A DNA stretch of 64,000 nucleotides, taken from Augochlora pura (taxonomy: Eukaryota > Arthropoda > Insecta > Hymenoptera > Halictidae). Within the stretch, counting starts at the first letter, position 1; the number at the start of each line of letters is the position of its first letter. The notes beneath the pieces are model-generated. The model was not told the origin of the DNA and ran no database searches. It saw only the letters and a program-made list of their open reading frames with translations. Below, piece by piece: positions 35,750 through 46,700 of this stretch. A program made the position numbers and the translations under genes. The stretch is from assembly GCF_028453695.1 (NCBI RefSeq), contig NC_135778.1, positions 3,916,166-3,980,165 on the forward strand, read 5' to 3'.

Positions 35750-38700
35750 TTATCGCGGTACCAGTAACACTTCGTAAGGTTTCGGCGCAATCGAATAACC
35801 AGTCTTAATTTCCACGGATTTTGGTTCCTTGCCGGGGACCGGAAGTAAAGTGAACTTCTGCATTATGCCGAGAAAGAGGATGAATATTGCACTCTTGGCG
35901 AAAATCGAGCCTGGACATTTTCTTTTTCCTGCAAACAATTTTTCATTTTGTAACTTTTAGCCATTCTTTAGACAGTTTTACATTGATCAACCCTTTGCTC
36001 TCGAGTGGTGACTCTGAGGCACCGCTTCCAATTGTTACATCACGTTCCAAAATAATATTTCTATTATAAAAACTTACATTTAAAAAATTATTAAAAGTGT
36101 TACTATTTTTGTACGAGTTACAAGATTCAATTTCAATTGAACATAACATCTTTACCTTGTAAAATGGAAATGCTACATGTCGGAAATGTCGCTTTAGAAT
36201 TATAGTTAAAATCGCTTCGAGTGCAAAGGGTTGACCTTAGTCTCAAGGGTTAACCTAAGTCTTAAGCATTGCTTTGTGACTAAAAGCGTGTCTCTAAAAA
36301 CATTTATTGTTTTGTATTTTAAAAATTATTTCAAAAGTAGAGAAATACATTTTCGTTTAAAAAAATGAATGACATTGTGGCTCGATAAACTAGTCTCCAT
36401 TTTTCTTTTCAGAATTCGTAGCCATTTTCAATATAAAATATTTGAAATGACTAACGAAAAAAAAGAAAAATAGAAAAACTAGGACCACGCTATACTAAAC
36501 ACAGATTATAGAGCGTTTCATACCGATCCCGAAAGTTGTTGAATTCGCATCCGTTTCATATTTTCCGTTCTTCAAATGCCTTTCCGGATTAAATATGTCC
36601 GGCTCGGGATAGAATTCCGGATCCCTGTTCGCGGCATAACAATTCAACAGGACAGTGGTGTTCCCCGGTATTACGTAATTTTCAAGCTCCGCGTCGCGGA
36701 GAGCTCGCCGCGGGATCAGTGGAAACAACGGCCACAATCGCAGTGTCTCGGCCAATACCGCCTCCGCGTACGGCAATCTGGAACAATAAAGAATTTCGTC
36801 ATTCGTGCTCCTTGACTTTCTTCAGTTTCATGCAGTCTGATGCAACAGTAAATTCTCTGGGGGACTGCAAAATACGCTGAGAAAAATGTTAACCTTTTTC
36901 ACACGAAGCCATTTTGACTGTGATATTAAAATAACTTTTCTGACATATGGCATTTCCATTTTATATGACAAAATATATTTTAAAGGCGCTAATGCTTTAT
37001 TATATTAACACATTAAAGGCGGGTGATCTTGACGAAAGTATGCTAGGTAACGTTTCAAACCACAAAACATACTGAATACAAATGTAAAGTGGCGCACGGA
37101 TTGCGCAATGTGGTTGCAAACCGTACTAATACGACTCCCATCTTTAAGCTACAGTTGAGATAAATAGTATTAATACGACTCCTGCCTTTAATGTGTTAAT
37201 GCCTATTGTGCGATCATAATTTCGCAATTAATTACTTCAATCTGTCGCTAACGTCAGGATGCCTATCCGATGGTATGACCGAGTCGAGCTCCTTTTGTAG
37301 CTTCCGCTGCACGTCCTGATGTATTATCATATGGAGGAATAGGAACTCGAGCACCGTCCCGATGGTTGAAAACCCGGCTAAGAATAGATCCACCAGTATC
37401 ACCAGTAACTGTTCCTCTAAAAATGTAAAAACATTACATATAAAACGTATCGTTGGGATTCAACTTCATTTAGCATTATTTACGAAGAAATAATTCGGAC
37501 TTGGTCGTGAGTGGCGTGAGTGTGTGATACAGAGTGCGAGAGCGGAGAGAGAAGAGCAGGTTTTAGGGGGTATAGAAGTCATTTAGAAGATAGGTGTGAG
37601 TGGTGGTGGTAGATTGAGGCGGAATAGCGTGAGGGAAGTAAAGGTAAAACCAAGGATGCGAAAATAGAGGTGAGAGAGGCGAGAATCGATCAGAGGTGAG
37701 CTAGAGGTTAGGAATAGGAAAAACAGGGGGAAAAACAAACGAGAGCGGAATGAACAGGTCGGTAAGAAAGAGCTCTGCAACGGGCGGTAAGATAGATTTG
37801 CAAGACAGAAGAGGAAGATCAACAAAGTTAGGGAAGATACTTGGCAGGGAGGAGGAGAGACATGGGATGGATAAGTGCGAAGAAATAATTCGGGCGTTGT
37901 GTCTGCGATGACTACTGTACCTTTGTAAACCGTGTCGGCGTCCTGGTTCTTCATCATCTCTGCGATGAATTTATCGGTCAAGTCCCTCTTCCTCCCAGGC
38001 ACGTAGTCCATCTTGTGTGCCTTGAAGTTTTCCTGTTAGAGAATGTCGTAAGCTGATCGATTAAACTGTAGATTCGTTACACACTTTTAGCAGACACATC
38101 TTCAGTCCAACTAACACCTCAACTGTAAACAGGTAATGTAATATTGATCAGAGTCAGCTATTACACTAAGAAGAACGCATCGATCTACCTGATAAAATTC
38201 ACCTAAAAAGAAAAATTTCCACCGTTTGTAGGAATGTCTCATTTTATTAGAAGAGATATCAAACTACCCCTTCGACACGAAATTTGTTATGCTTTGTTGC
38301 TGAAACTATACAGTCCACATTCCAAACTTTTTCAATTATAGAGACCCTTTTCTTGAAAATAATTGAACAAATTTCTCAAGATAAGCGAATATAATAATTT
38401 ACGGAAAATGATTCTTATTATTCTTGTAAAGTATCACACGTCAGGCAAGTTTACCGATCATGTTGGTTCGTTCTTTAGATCGGCGTTATTGCAGCAGAAT
38501 ATCTGTATGTCTAATACTTTCGTGGGCGTCTCTACTTCGAGAATCGTGATCTAATTAAATTTGCTCCTCGTTCGAACTGCTCACCATAAAGAAGTTCTTA
38601 AGTTCATCGGTAAGCTCTACAAGTTGCTTGTAACCGGTAGCCTGAGGCGCAATGTGACGTAACCAAGGGAAGATGCTGAGAAGCCCACCGCTCACCTCAA

Positions 38701-40314
38701 CCAAACGCGACCGATGCTCCATCAATTCCATCAGATACTGCAACCTGCAGAGCGACATTAAAGAAATAGAAATGAAAGATGAAGACCGGTGGAAGAAAAA
38801 TCCATGGCAAAATGACAAATACTTTGAACCGGCGTTGTTTTTGCCCATCGTAAAATACCATAGGACATTTATGGCGGCAGGTGCGATTATTGGCTTCAAC
38901 GATTTCACACCACCGCCCGATAGATTCTCTAGGATAACAACCAGCTCGTCTGTAATCATGTTTGACATCGAGTGTGACCCAAGACCGAAGTCCTTCAGAG
39001 AATTGAACGTCCAGCTACGCAATTCTTTCCATACAGCTCCCTCGTTCAACGTGATACCTTGCAACGAAAATTAGATTTTAATTTAACCCTTTGCGGCCGA
39101 GTGGCGACTCTAAGGCGCCGCTATAAATTATTTTGCCGCGTTTCAAAATCATTTTTATCAAACTCGTAATCAGAAAATTGTCAAGAGCTGTTAACTGTTG
39201 CACAAATCACAAAATTTAATTCCATAATGTATAAAATGCTCTGAGTTATGTAAAATGGACACACTGTGAGTCGAAAAAAATAATTTGGATTTCCAGTTGA
39301 AATGGCTCCGACTGCAAAGGGTTAATCGCTGAATACCTGTCGCGACGTAAAGGTGAGGACAGGATTCCCTACAGAAATAATTCTAATTCATCGAATAATT
39401 CGACGTTAGAATATGTCGGAAATAGGTACAAGAAGGCTTGTTAGCCCCACCCACTATAATAACGAGTCGGATTCGTGATAAAGACTTCATGCCTGACCTA
39501 GTAAATATGAATGTTATTAATTTATTTCGGGTCGAAGCTAAATTTAATTATTCCGTTATCGAAGCACAGAGACGAAGGTAAATAAAGATAAGATAAGATA
39601 AGAAAATATTTGGAATTAATGAATGCTAATTAACACAGTGTGAAAGGAATCATAGTGTAAGTGGTTAAAAACATTGCGTGACTGATAAGTGTAAGCTTGC
39701 AAATAGGAGACTAGTTTGGTGATAAGAAATCGGGTGAACAACTTGTTTTTGTTTATCGTAAATGATGATGATATCATAGCATTACGAATAGATGGTCCAC
39801 TTTTATTATGTTGGACTTTGGATATACCTTGTTTCTTTCCAAAATTGCGTATCTTGCCAAACTCGTCGAATGGCCGACCGTCGAAATGTCCGTCTTTCAG
39901 TTTCAGTCGGAGTAGCTTGTTCCCACCAATAATCAACCCCCTTTTCGTACCAAAATACAAGGTGATCAAGTCGCTGCGGTATTGCTTGGAAAGCTTGATC
40001 AGTGCCTGATGCAATCCGCCATATTTCACAGATAATTGTTTCAGTAACAGGTGGTTGCCGATGATCGGCCAGGGCAATGGTCCTGCAAGATAGTTCGCGC
40101 ACGCGCAAAGAGAACAATTAGCTGCAACCGATAACTTAATAAAAGATAAGTGAACCGCGCGCAAAGAGAACAATCAGCTGCAACCGATAACTTAATAAAA
40201 GATAAGTGAACCCGGGTAGTTACCTGGGGGTCGTTTCTCGTCGATGAACCTAATATGCTTGCGGGACAGTAACAAAATCACGATCAAAACCACAAGTATC
40301 GCGATGGCGGCCAT
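35750..40314 (-). CDS. Cytochrome P450, clan 2 (gene D, 488 aa)
   Basis: Eight exons, 5' to 3': 40314-40224, 40082-39828, 39057-38823, 38744-38585, 38032-37921, 37416-37236, 36777-36524, 35928-35750. All introns are GT-AG, with 1467 nt in phase. There is an N-terminal anchor (AILVVLIVILLL), then RPPGP. Signatures: W125-KEL-R129; I-helix A298-GFST302; ETLR; PERH; heme loop FGIG-KRK-C434-PG. It is the most canonical member of the array and a predicted ER monooxygenase of unknown substrate. Exon 3 is one codon shorter than in C and E. Intron 1 is only 141 bp because the ancestral intron-1 segment is lost, and it holds a 56-bp tandem duplication. Introns 2, 6 and 7 carry four TTAA MITEs, and intron 5 carries a 369-bp insertion with target duplication. 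Confidence 0.9.
35991..36230. mobile_element. TTAA MITE, family 4, copy 2
   Basis: Starts CCCTTTGCTCTCGAGTGGTG and ends CTTCGAGTGCAAAGGG, with flanks decayed to TCAA and TTGA. Its body is similar to 39087-39321 (GTGACTCTGAGGCACCGC against GCGACTCTAAGGCGCCGC). It lies in intron 7 of gene D. Confidence 0.75.
37009..37195. mobile_element. TTAA MITE, family 5
   Basis: A 187-bp element with left end CACATTAAAGGCGGG and right end CCTGCCTTTAATGTG, flanked by TTAA at 37005-37008 and 37196-37199. The motif TAATACGACTCC is repeated near the right end. It lies in intron 6 of gene D. Confidence 0.85.
37509..37877. mobile_element. Unclassified 369-bp insertion with 16-bp target duplication
   Basis: CGAAGAAATAATTCGG occurs at 37493-37508 and again at 37878-37893. 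Genes C and E have the equivalent sequence only once at this intron-5 position. The insert is strongly purine-rich on the plus strand (GAGAG, GGTGTGAGTGG). It has no poly-A tail, no inverted ends and no recognised domain. The duplication length suits target-primed retrotransposition. Confidence 0.75.
39087..39321. mobile_element. TTAA MITE, family 4, copy 3
   Basis: A 235-bp element with left end CCCTTTGCGGCCGAG and right end CTCCGACTGCAAAGGG. TTAA lies at 39083-39086 and 39322-39325. It lies in intron 2 of gene D. Confidence 0.85.
39445..39664. mobile_element. TTAA MITE, family 3, copy 3
   Basis: The left end CCCCACCCACTATAATAACGAG resembles 21554-21575 (ACTATAATAACGAGCC). The right end is ATAGTGTAAGTGGTTAA. 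The left TTAA is mutated to TTAG and the right one is intact. It lies in intron 2 of gene D, about 120 bp from the family-4 element. Confidence 0.65.
40103..40214. repeat. 56-bp tandem duplication in intron 1 of gene D
   Basis: GCGCAAAGAGAACAAT...GATAAGTGAACC occurs twice in direct succession (40103-40158, 40159-40214) with one or two differences. Each copy has an AGATAAG GATA-type site. Confidence 0.85.
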
Positions 40315-40408
40315 GGCGTAGCACGAACGTGATTCGGCGACGATGATCTTCTAACCGTTAGAATCCGACGTGTGACTAACTTTTAAGCAACCATTCGATC
40401 CATAAAGT

Positions 40409-40418
40409 CTTTATAAAG
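40409..40418 (-). promoter_or_regulatory. TATA box of P450 gene D
   Basis: CTTTATAAAG lies about 98 bp before the ATG at 40314. A GATAAG motif (CAATCCGATAAGCTAGAC) follows at about 40476-40485. The same arrangement precedes gene E and pseudogene B. Confidence 0.55.
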
Positions 40419-40499
40419 TCTGCCGGTTCTCGGATTCGTCTTCATTTAAATTTCCTATGCCGATAGTACGTCACAATCCGATAAGCTAGACGAATAGGC

Positions 40500-42141
40500 G
40501 TAGTAAATCAGCTAAGATAATTTACATCAAACCGAAGAAGACGTATACTGATAATCCTACACTATACTGATAAAAAATAATTCCAAGAAATATTATTCGA
40601 TATATTTTTATATTTTTAATTGTCTTTTATTTGTATATGTCTCAGCTTGACACATGTTTCATATTTTATTGCATGTTAGATTTTGCAATAATAAATTACG
40701 TCCCCCTGGGAAATTTACTCGAACGATTTTGTTACCATTCGAAGCAATTTTATTTGGTAAATTGAATCACACGGTCTCGTGACGTCTGTTTTTAAAGAAA
40801 TTAGGATTGCGTTCGATCATTTGTTTGCGAATTTGTCAATGAGAGAAAATTAAATGGTGGACAAACGCTTAAGTCGAACTTACGAATGCGCTATACCATT
40901 CTTGTGCCCCATTTCATGCAAAATTCATGAATGCAATATTTACGTGCAAGATAGTTTACAATTCACATATACAACAACATTTTACGTGACAACATTTGTT
41001 TATCATAGCGCATGTATTATTTAATTTTCAAGGGTAAATTATGAAATCATAGATACCCGTAATCAGCGATAAATTGAAATGACGCTATTCGTAATTCTGA
41101 GAGAAGTACGAATATTGTTGTGATAATTCTCACTACTTTTTATGGAGACACTTATCCTTGTTTCAATTTTATTAATAACATAGTCGTTTAGATAATAAAA
41201 TGATTCATTTTTAGACATCGACTCATTTTTGGACAACCTCGTAACAATTGAAGTGCTGCCCAGTCTGACGAATTGGGCGGCGGTGAGACATCCTAATAAT
41301 TTTTTTTCTTTTAATAATTTTGTAGGTCCTTTCATAATAAAAATGCAAATATACATGTTACATTGGAGCAATGATTGTTTTATTCAACACAATTGCTATT
41401 TAAAACTAAGATAAACGTATATACAGCAAATCACAAGCCACTGTGCATATTTCTGACGCGAGCTTTCGTTTCGTGACAGTACATTCGGCGAACGACACTG
41501 CCGTAGTGAAAGGGTTGACGTTTCATGGCGTTGTCCGTCTTCCTGCTTTAAGAAATTATTTACAAGTCGAACCACGGAACCAATATAAAAATATGGATCC
41601 ACCACGTGACGCGTCGGTTAAACGTAGAGGAAACCGATGACGTTTGTAACACTCTCATTTTAGTACAAGGTTGCACGCGAACTATTATACTCAGAACGAC
41701 ACTTATTATACAAATTGCTTACATAAATCTCTGATATTATTCAGTTGCCAATTAGCTTTTAACCAATTTTTAATTTCACATTTTAGCTAAGTAATTATAG
41801 ACGATATTTTCCCGTTAGTTTCTTTTCATACGAAGCGTTCTAATACTTTATTCATGATGCCAAATTATAGTAATTTTAAATGAATTAGTTAACTCGGTAA
41901 ATATAGGTACTTATTTAAAGTACAAGGTGAAGAAACTTCTTACAATCGGTCCTATCTACATTTTCAAATTTTAGTTTGTAAATTTAAAAGTAAATAAATT
42001 TTAATTTGCGCAAAACAATATCGGAGATAATTATTTATCGAAGATAATAATTCGGTAGAAATGTTCTTAAATGCTATTTGAGATTCGGATATAGAAAACG
42101 ATCGCTCGGAGATGAAAATGCTGTATTTTATCAGATAAACA
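40500..42141. other. Spacer with duplicated P450 flank sequence
   Basis: 40.6-41.3 kb resembles 27.6-28.3 kb upstream of the next array unit (GCGATAAATTGAAATG and TATGGAGACACTTAT landmarks). 41453-41640 is a further copy of the 3'-flank repeat, with minus-strand frame FYIGSVVRLVNNFLK. No intact gene. Confidence 0.6.
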
Positions 42142-42321
42142 TTATCTTGGTACCAGGTAACACTTTGTAAGGTTTTGGCCTAATCGGAACATGAGATATA
42201 ATTTCTACGGATTCTGGTTCCTTGCCGGGGACCGGAAGCAAAGTGAACTTCTGCATTATGCCGAGGAGGATGATGAACGTAGCAGTCTTGCCGAGGGTTG
42301 CGCTCAGACATTTTCTTTTTC
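42142..42321 (-). pseudogene. Isolated P450 last exon (decayed copy)
   Basis: A 180-nt match to exon 8 of the array genes (179 nt) with its acceptor still present. The heme loop reads KRKCLS instead of KRKCPG, and one inserted C near the end shifts the frame past the normal stop. Exons 1-7 are absent. Upstream, 42590-42926 is ancestral intron-1 sequence, so exons 2-7 were deleted from a complete copy. Confidence 0.85.
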
Positions 42322-42589
42322 CTACAAATAAATTTTCATCTTGTAGTTTTCAGTCATTCTTTATACAGTTTTACATTAATTAACCTTTAAAATGAAGGGA
42401 ATGCACATAAAATATTTGAAATAACTGAGCTTGAAATATTATGGACATGTTATGTCCACATTACGATAGAGCCGTTACATAGAGTTACATCATGAAACAG
42501 TGATTCATTTATTTGTAATACCCCCGGGCATTCTTTATAAGCTGAGGGAAAATTTACTGGTAAATAAATTCGTAATATCTAAATTTAGA

Positions 42590-42926
42590 AAATAGATGAT
42601 TCCTACCGCTTTCATCATAAAAAAGAATATAAAACCCCGAAGGAATCTGCTCTTGGAGATATAAAAATAGCGCCATTAAATGTAGCGGCGAAACGCCCAA
42701 ACTGGTAGACAGTTTTACCGACGGGAAGCAATTTTTGGTAAATGTCTAATGGCGTTATCTCATCTTTCTTGATCGACCTCCGCGGTCGGTAACTTGTCTA
42801 CTAGTTGCAAGCTTTTGCCACAATAGGTAAGGGCGCTATATTTGGATTCTAATTGATACGTGGAGTACTTATTTAAATAAGATGGTAACAATAATGTCAT
42901 AAATGTTCGCACTGATAATTTCGTTA
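42590..42926. repeat. Ancestral P450 intron-1 segment, copy 3
   Basis: Homologous to 26218-26530 and 32243-32512. Unlike gene C, it runs without interruption through the point where the LINE is inserted there. Confidence 0.75.
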
Positions 42927-43339
42927 AATATTATATTAGTTATTGATATATTAGTTGTTCAATTGTGCTGAATTAAAATTTTTATATGAACGAACAAGTT
43001 GCAATTTTTGGGATTTAATAAAAAATTCTGGTTTTCTCTTCGATGGTTTATTTTGTATCCTTAAATACTTTCTGTAACATAAAACAATTTTGTATATTAA
43101 TTCCGACTGAAATGTTATACACAAATTATTTTTAATTTTAACCAAACTTTCTTTTTAGGTGGTTGTAATAATTCTCACTATTTTTTACGGAGAGGCTTCT
43201 ATTTATTTCAAAAGAACATCAAAAGGACAAAGCATGTCTCCCGCAATATACTCCTCCACTAGTAGACAATGACTTTCGGAAATCAAACACGCACATCGAA
43301 ATACAAATTTTATCTCTTTATTCAGTTAATATATTTTTC

Positions 43340-43560
43340 GATTGGACATCACGCATTGTTAACAGACTCCGTACACAGTGACAAGTTGTCTGTTTTCCAG
43401 CTTCAAGGAATTATTTACAAATCGAAGCTTGAAACCGATGTAAAAGAACGGAACCGCAACGTGGCGCGTCGACTAAACCTACGTAAACTTTTTGCTCGCA
43501 TGAAACAATTCCGAAGATAAAAATTTCTTAAAGTCAAACAAGAAGGCGGATCAACTTCGG
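43340..43560 (-). repeat. P450 3'-flank repeat, copy near gene E
   Basis: Shares TTTTCCAGCTTCAAGGAATT and CCGATGTAAAA landmarks with copies at 24.4 and 28.4 kb. The minus-strand frame reads FYIGFKLRFVNNSLKLENRQ and is open for about 30 residues between stops. Confidence 0.7.
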
Positions 43561-43789
43561 TCAAAAATTTTGGATATTATCTAGATTCCATTGAAAACTA
43601 AATCAGGTTCATATAAAACTAATTTGTGCCATTCAAATTTCTGTTGTTTCGATATATGTTCAATGACTCGATATCTTTTTATGCCGATATTACGTTATAA
43701 ATAATTACAATACAGAACGTCGTTGAACATTTGACGTTAACGTGACGTTTTTACGAAGATAAAAATACTGTATTTTGTCGGAAAGACAA

Positions 43790-46700
43790 TTATCGTGGTA
43801 CCAGTAGCACCTCGTAAGGTTTCGGCGTGATTGCAATACCAGGTATGATTTCTATGGATTTTGGTTCTTTGCCAGGAATAGGAAGAACGGTGAACTTCTG
43901 CATCACGCCGACGAAGATGATGAACGTTGAAGTCTTGGCAAGAACCGCGCCTGGACATTTTCTTCTTCCTAGAAACGGTAACAGCGACATTTAGATTGCA
44001 GCAATTTGTTGATAACGTATTATTAGTTTCTCTGAAACATTTGACGAGTCTCGCGTCAATTAGAACTTCGATTTGCTATAGTCATGCTCCTCGGTACTCT
44101 CGGATACGAATATCAATAACGTAGTGGGCAGACGATATGGACAATTAACCCCTTGCACTCCGCCCTTAATACTTTCCTTAATGGGAGCAAACAATTTTTA
44201 TTTCTGGTATTATTTTTATATACTTTTATTTCCAGTCGACGATAAGAGAATTCAATTGTATTACGAATTAGAAGAAATTATATTTAAATAGATCTAAATA
44301 TTTATATAATAACATAAATATCATATTTAATAGATCTTGCATGAAATTTAAGTTTGACACGTTTTTATAGTGCGGGGGGTTAACGAGTTTCACAATCGTA
44401 CGATCTTTTCAACTTTTCTATAGACATCAATTATGCAGAGATAAATTGATCATCAGGATAATCCCACTCTGGTTGAAACGAGTTTTTTGATTTTATGGAA
44501 TTATTATATTAATCATAGGTTTTTGATAGGTATTAGACATAGGTTTACCTTTTCCGAATGTTACAGAATTAACATCGGGCGCGTAGACCCCGTCTTTGAT
44601 GTGCCTTTCTGGATTAAACAGATCCGGCTCTGGAAATAGTTCCGGATCCCTGTTCACTGAATAATTGTTGATCAGGATAGTGGTGTCCTTCGGTATTTCG
44701 TAATTACCAAGCTTCGTGTCCCATAGAACTCGCCGCGGTCCGATCACTGGGAAAATCGGCCACAGACGCAGTGTCTCGTTCATTATCGCCTCCGCGTACG
44801 GCAACCTGCGACAACGAAGAATTTCGGCTATCACGTGTGTGATGCTTCTCTTCAGCTCCGCGCAGTCAAACGCAACAATTAACACGTTTCAGGTTATGTC
44901 AGGTTATGTTAATCGGACTTATCGCGACTCATTGTTGTGGCGGAAATTAATCTTTACTTCTAAACTTGTTGTACACGGTCTTCTTAGTTCTAAATAAACA
45001 TGCGAGCATCGTAATAACCATCGCTGGTACACGTGGCGTGGAACGTGTTAAATGCACTAAGGATTGCAAAGTGCACCGAAGACGCTTCTTCGTTACCGAA
45101 GAAACTAAACTTCATTTACCACGGGGCTATTAATATCATCAACACTTTCGAAATTTATTAGATCAGTTCCGATATTAAAAGGGGTTAATGATTTGATTAA
45201 AACCTAACGCGGAACGAGATGGTCGCGTCAAGGACGGTAACACGCGTGTGACCATAACATCGCTGTTAATTACTTCTGTCTGTCTTCGATGTTGGGAAGC
45301 CTATCGGGTGGGATCACCGAGTCGATCTCGTTTTGTAGCCTCCGCTGCACATCCTGATGCATTATCATGTAAAGGAATACAAACTCGAGCACCGTCGCGG
45401 TGGTCGTGAAGGCCGCGATGAAGAGATCGACCACTATCATCATTAATTGGCTTTCTAAAAATTTAAAAAAAAAAACGTTCGCACATGAAACGTGTCGCCG
45501 ACGATCCGCCTCCTGCGACGTTTCGCTACCATTATTTCATTATTACTTCACCATTCTTTCACGGAGAAATAATTCGAGCGTCGCACGCGTGACACAGCCA
45601 CCGTACCTGTGTAAACCGTGTCGTCGCCTTGCTTCTTCATCATCTCTACGATGAATTTATCGATTACGTCCGACACCCTTCCAGGCACGTAGTTCTTCTT
45701 GTGCTCGTTGATGGTTTCCTGCGAGAGGATGTCGTAAGATGATCGATTGAACTATGGATTCGAAACGCAACTTTAGCAGATACATCTTCGGTCCGACTGA
45801 ACTCCTCGATTGTGAAAAAAAAAGGGAAGAGCAACGTGTCATTGAACGGAAGACGTAGCTGCTAAATAGAAAGCTTCGATCTACCTGGTAGATTCACTTA
45901 TACAAAATTGCCGCTGTTTCTGGAAATGATTAAATTTGTTAGAAGATACATCGTGCTAACTCTTGAACACTAAACCTGTCATGCTCTAAGGATATCGTGT
46001 ACGTCAAATTTTTGTTATTAATTATATAGTGTTGTTTATTTAGGATTGGACCTCGTTCAAAGCTGCTCACCATAATGAAAGTTTTCAGCTCGTCGTTCAG
46101 CGTCATTAGAAGCTTGTAACCGGAGGCCTCGGGTGCAATGTAACGAAGCCAGGGGAAAGCGGAGAGATTCCCACCGGCTATGTCGAACCAACGCGACCGA
46201 CGATCCATCACGTCGATGAAATATTCTAACCTGCGGGGTCGACGGTAGAAAGACAGCCATTAACGATCCTATCAGAATGATTATCGAGTATATGAAATCA
46301 ATTTGCTGGCCATTACGAAACCGTGGTCGCGGTATGTAATTAATTTAATGGTTCTGAAGAAACAAGTCCTCTACCTTTTATAGTTTATCCACATACTAAA
46401 GAAGTCGTTCCGGAAGTCCACAGTTAAATATATTAACGCTCAGCAATCATGTATCAATAGACTCTATGCCTGCGTAAAATCTCTCCGAAACTTCCGTCGC
46501 GTTTCCATTTTTATTGGAATGAAGTTTATATATTTGGATAACGAACATGTTATAATGCAGTCGAATTTTTATTCCCTAAATCAAGTTCTTATCATTTTCA
46601 GCATTGAAGAATCCTGGAAAAGTTCCGAACTTCTTATTACAGTCTCTAATTTCATTTAATTCAGTTCCTATAAAAATAGAAATTCGACGAAAGTTGGCGG

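Noticed and set aside
37583..38011. 142-codon minus-strand frame over P450 gene D intron 5
   Set aside because: It starts in exon 5 and runs through the donor into the pyrimidine-rich strand of the inserted element. Openness follows from composition, and the tail has no domain.
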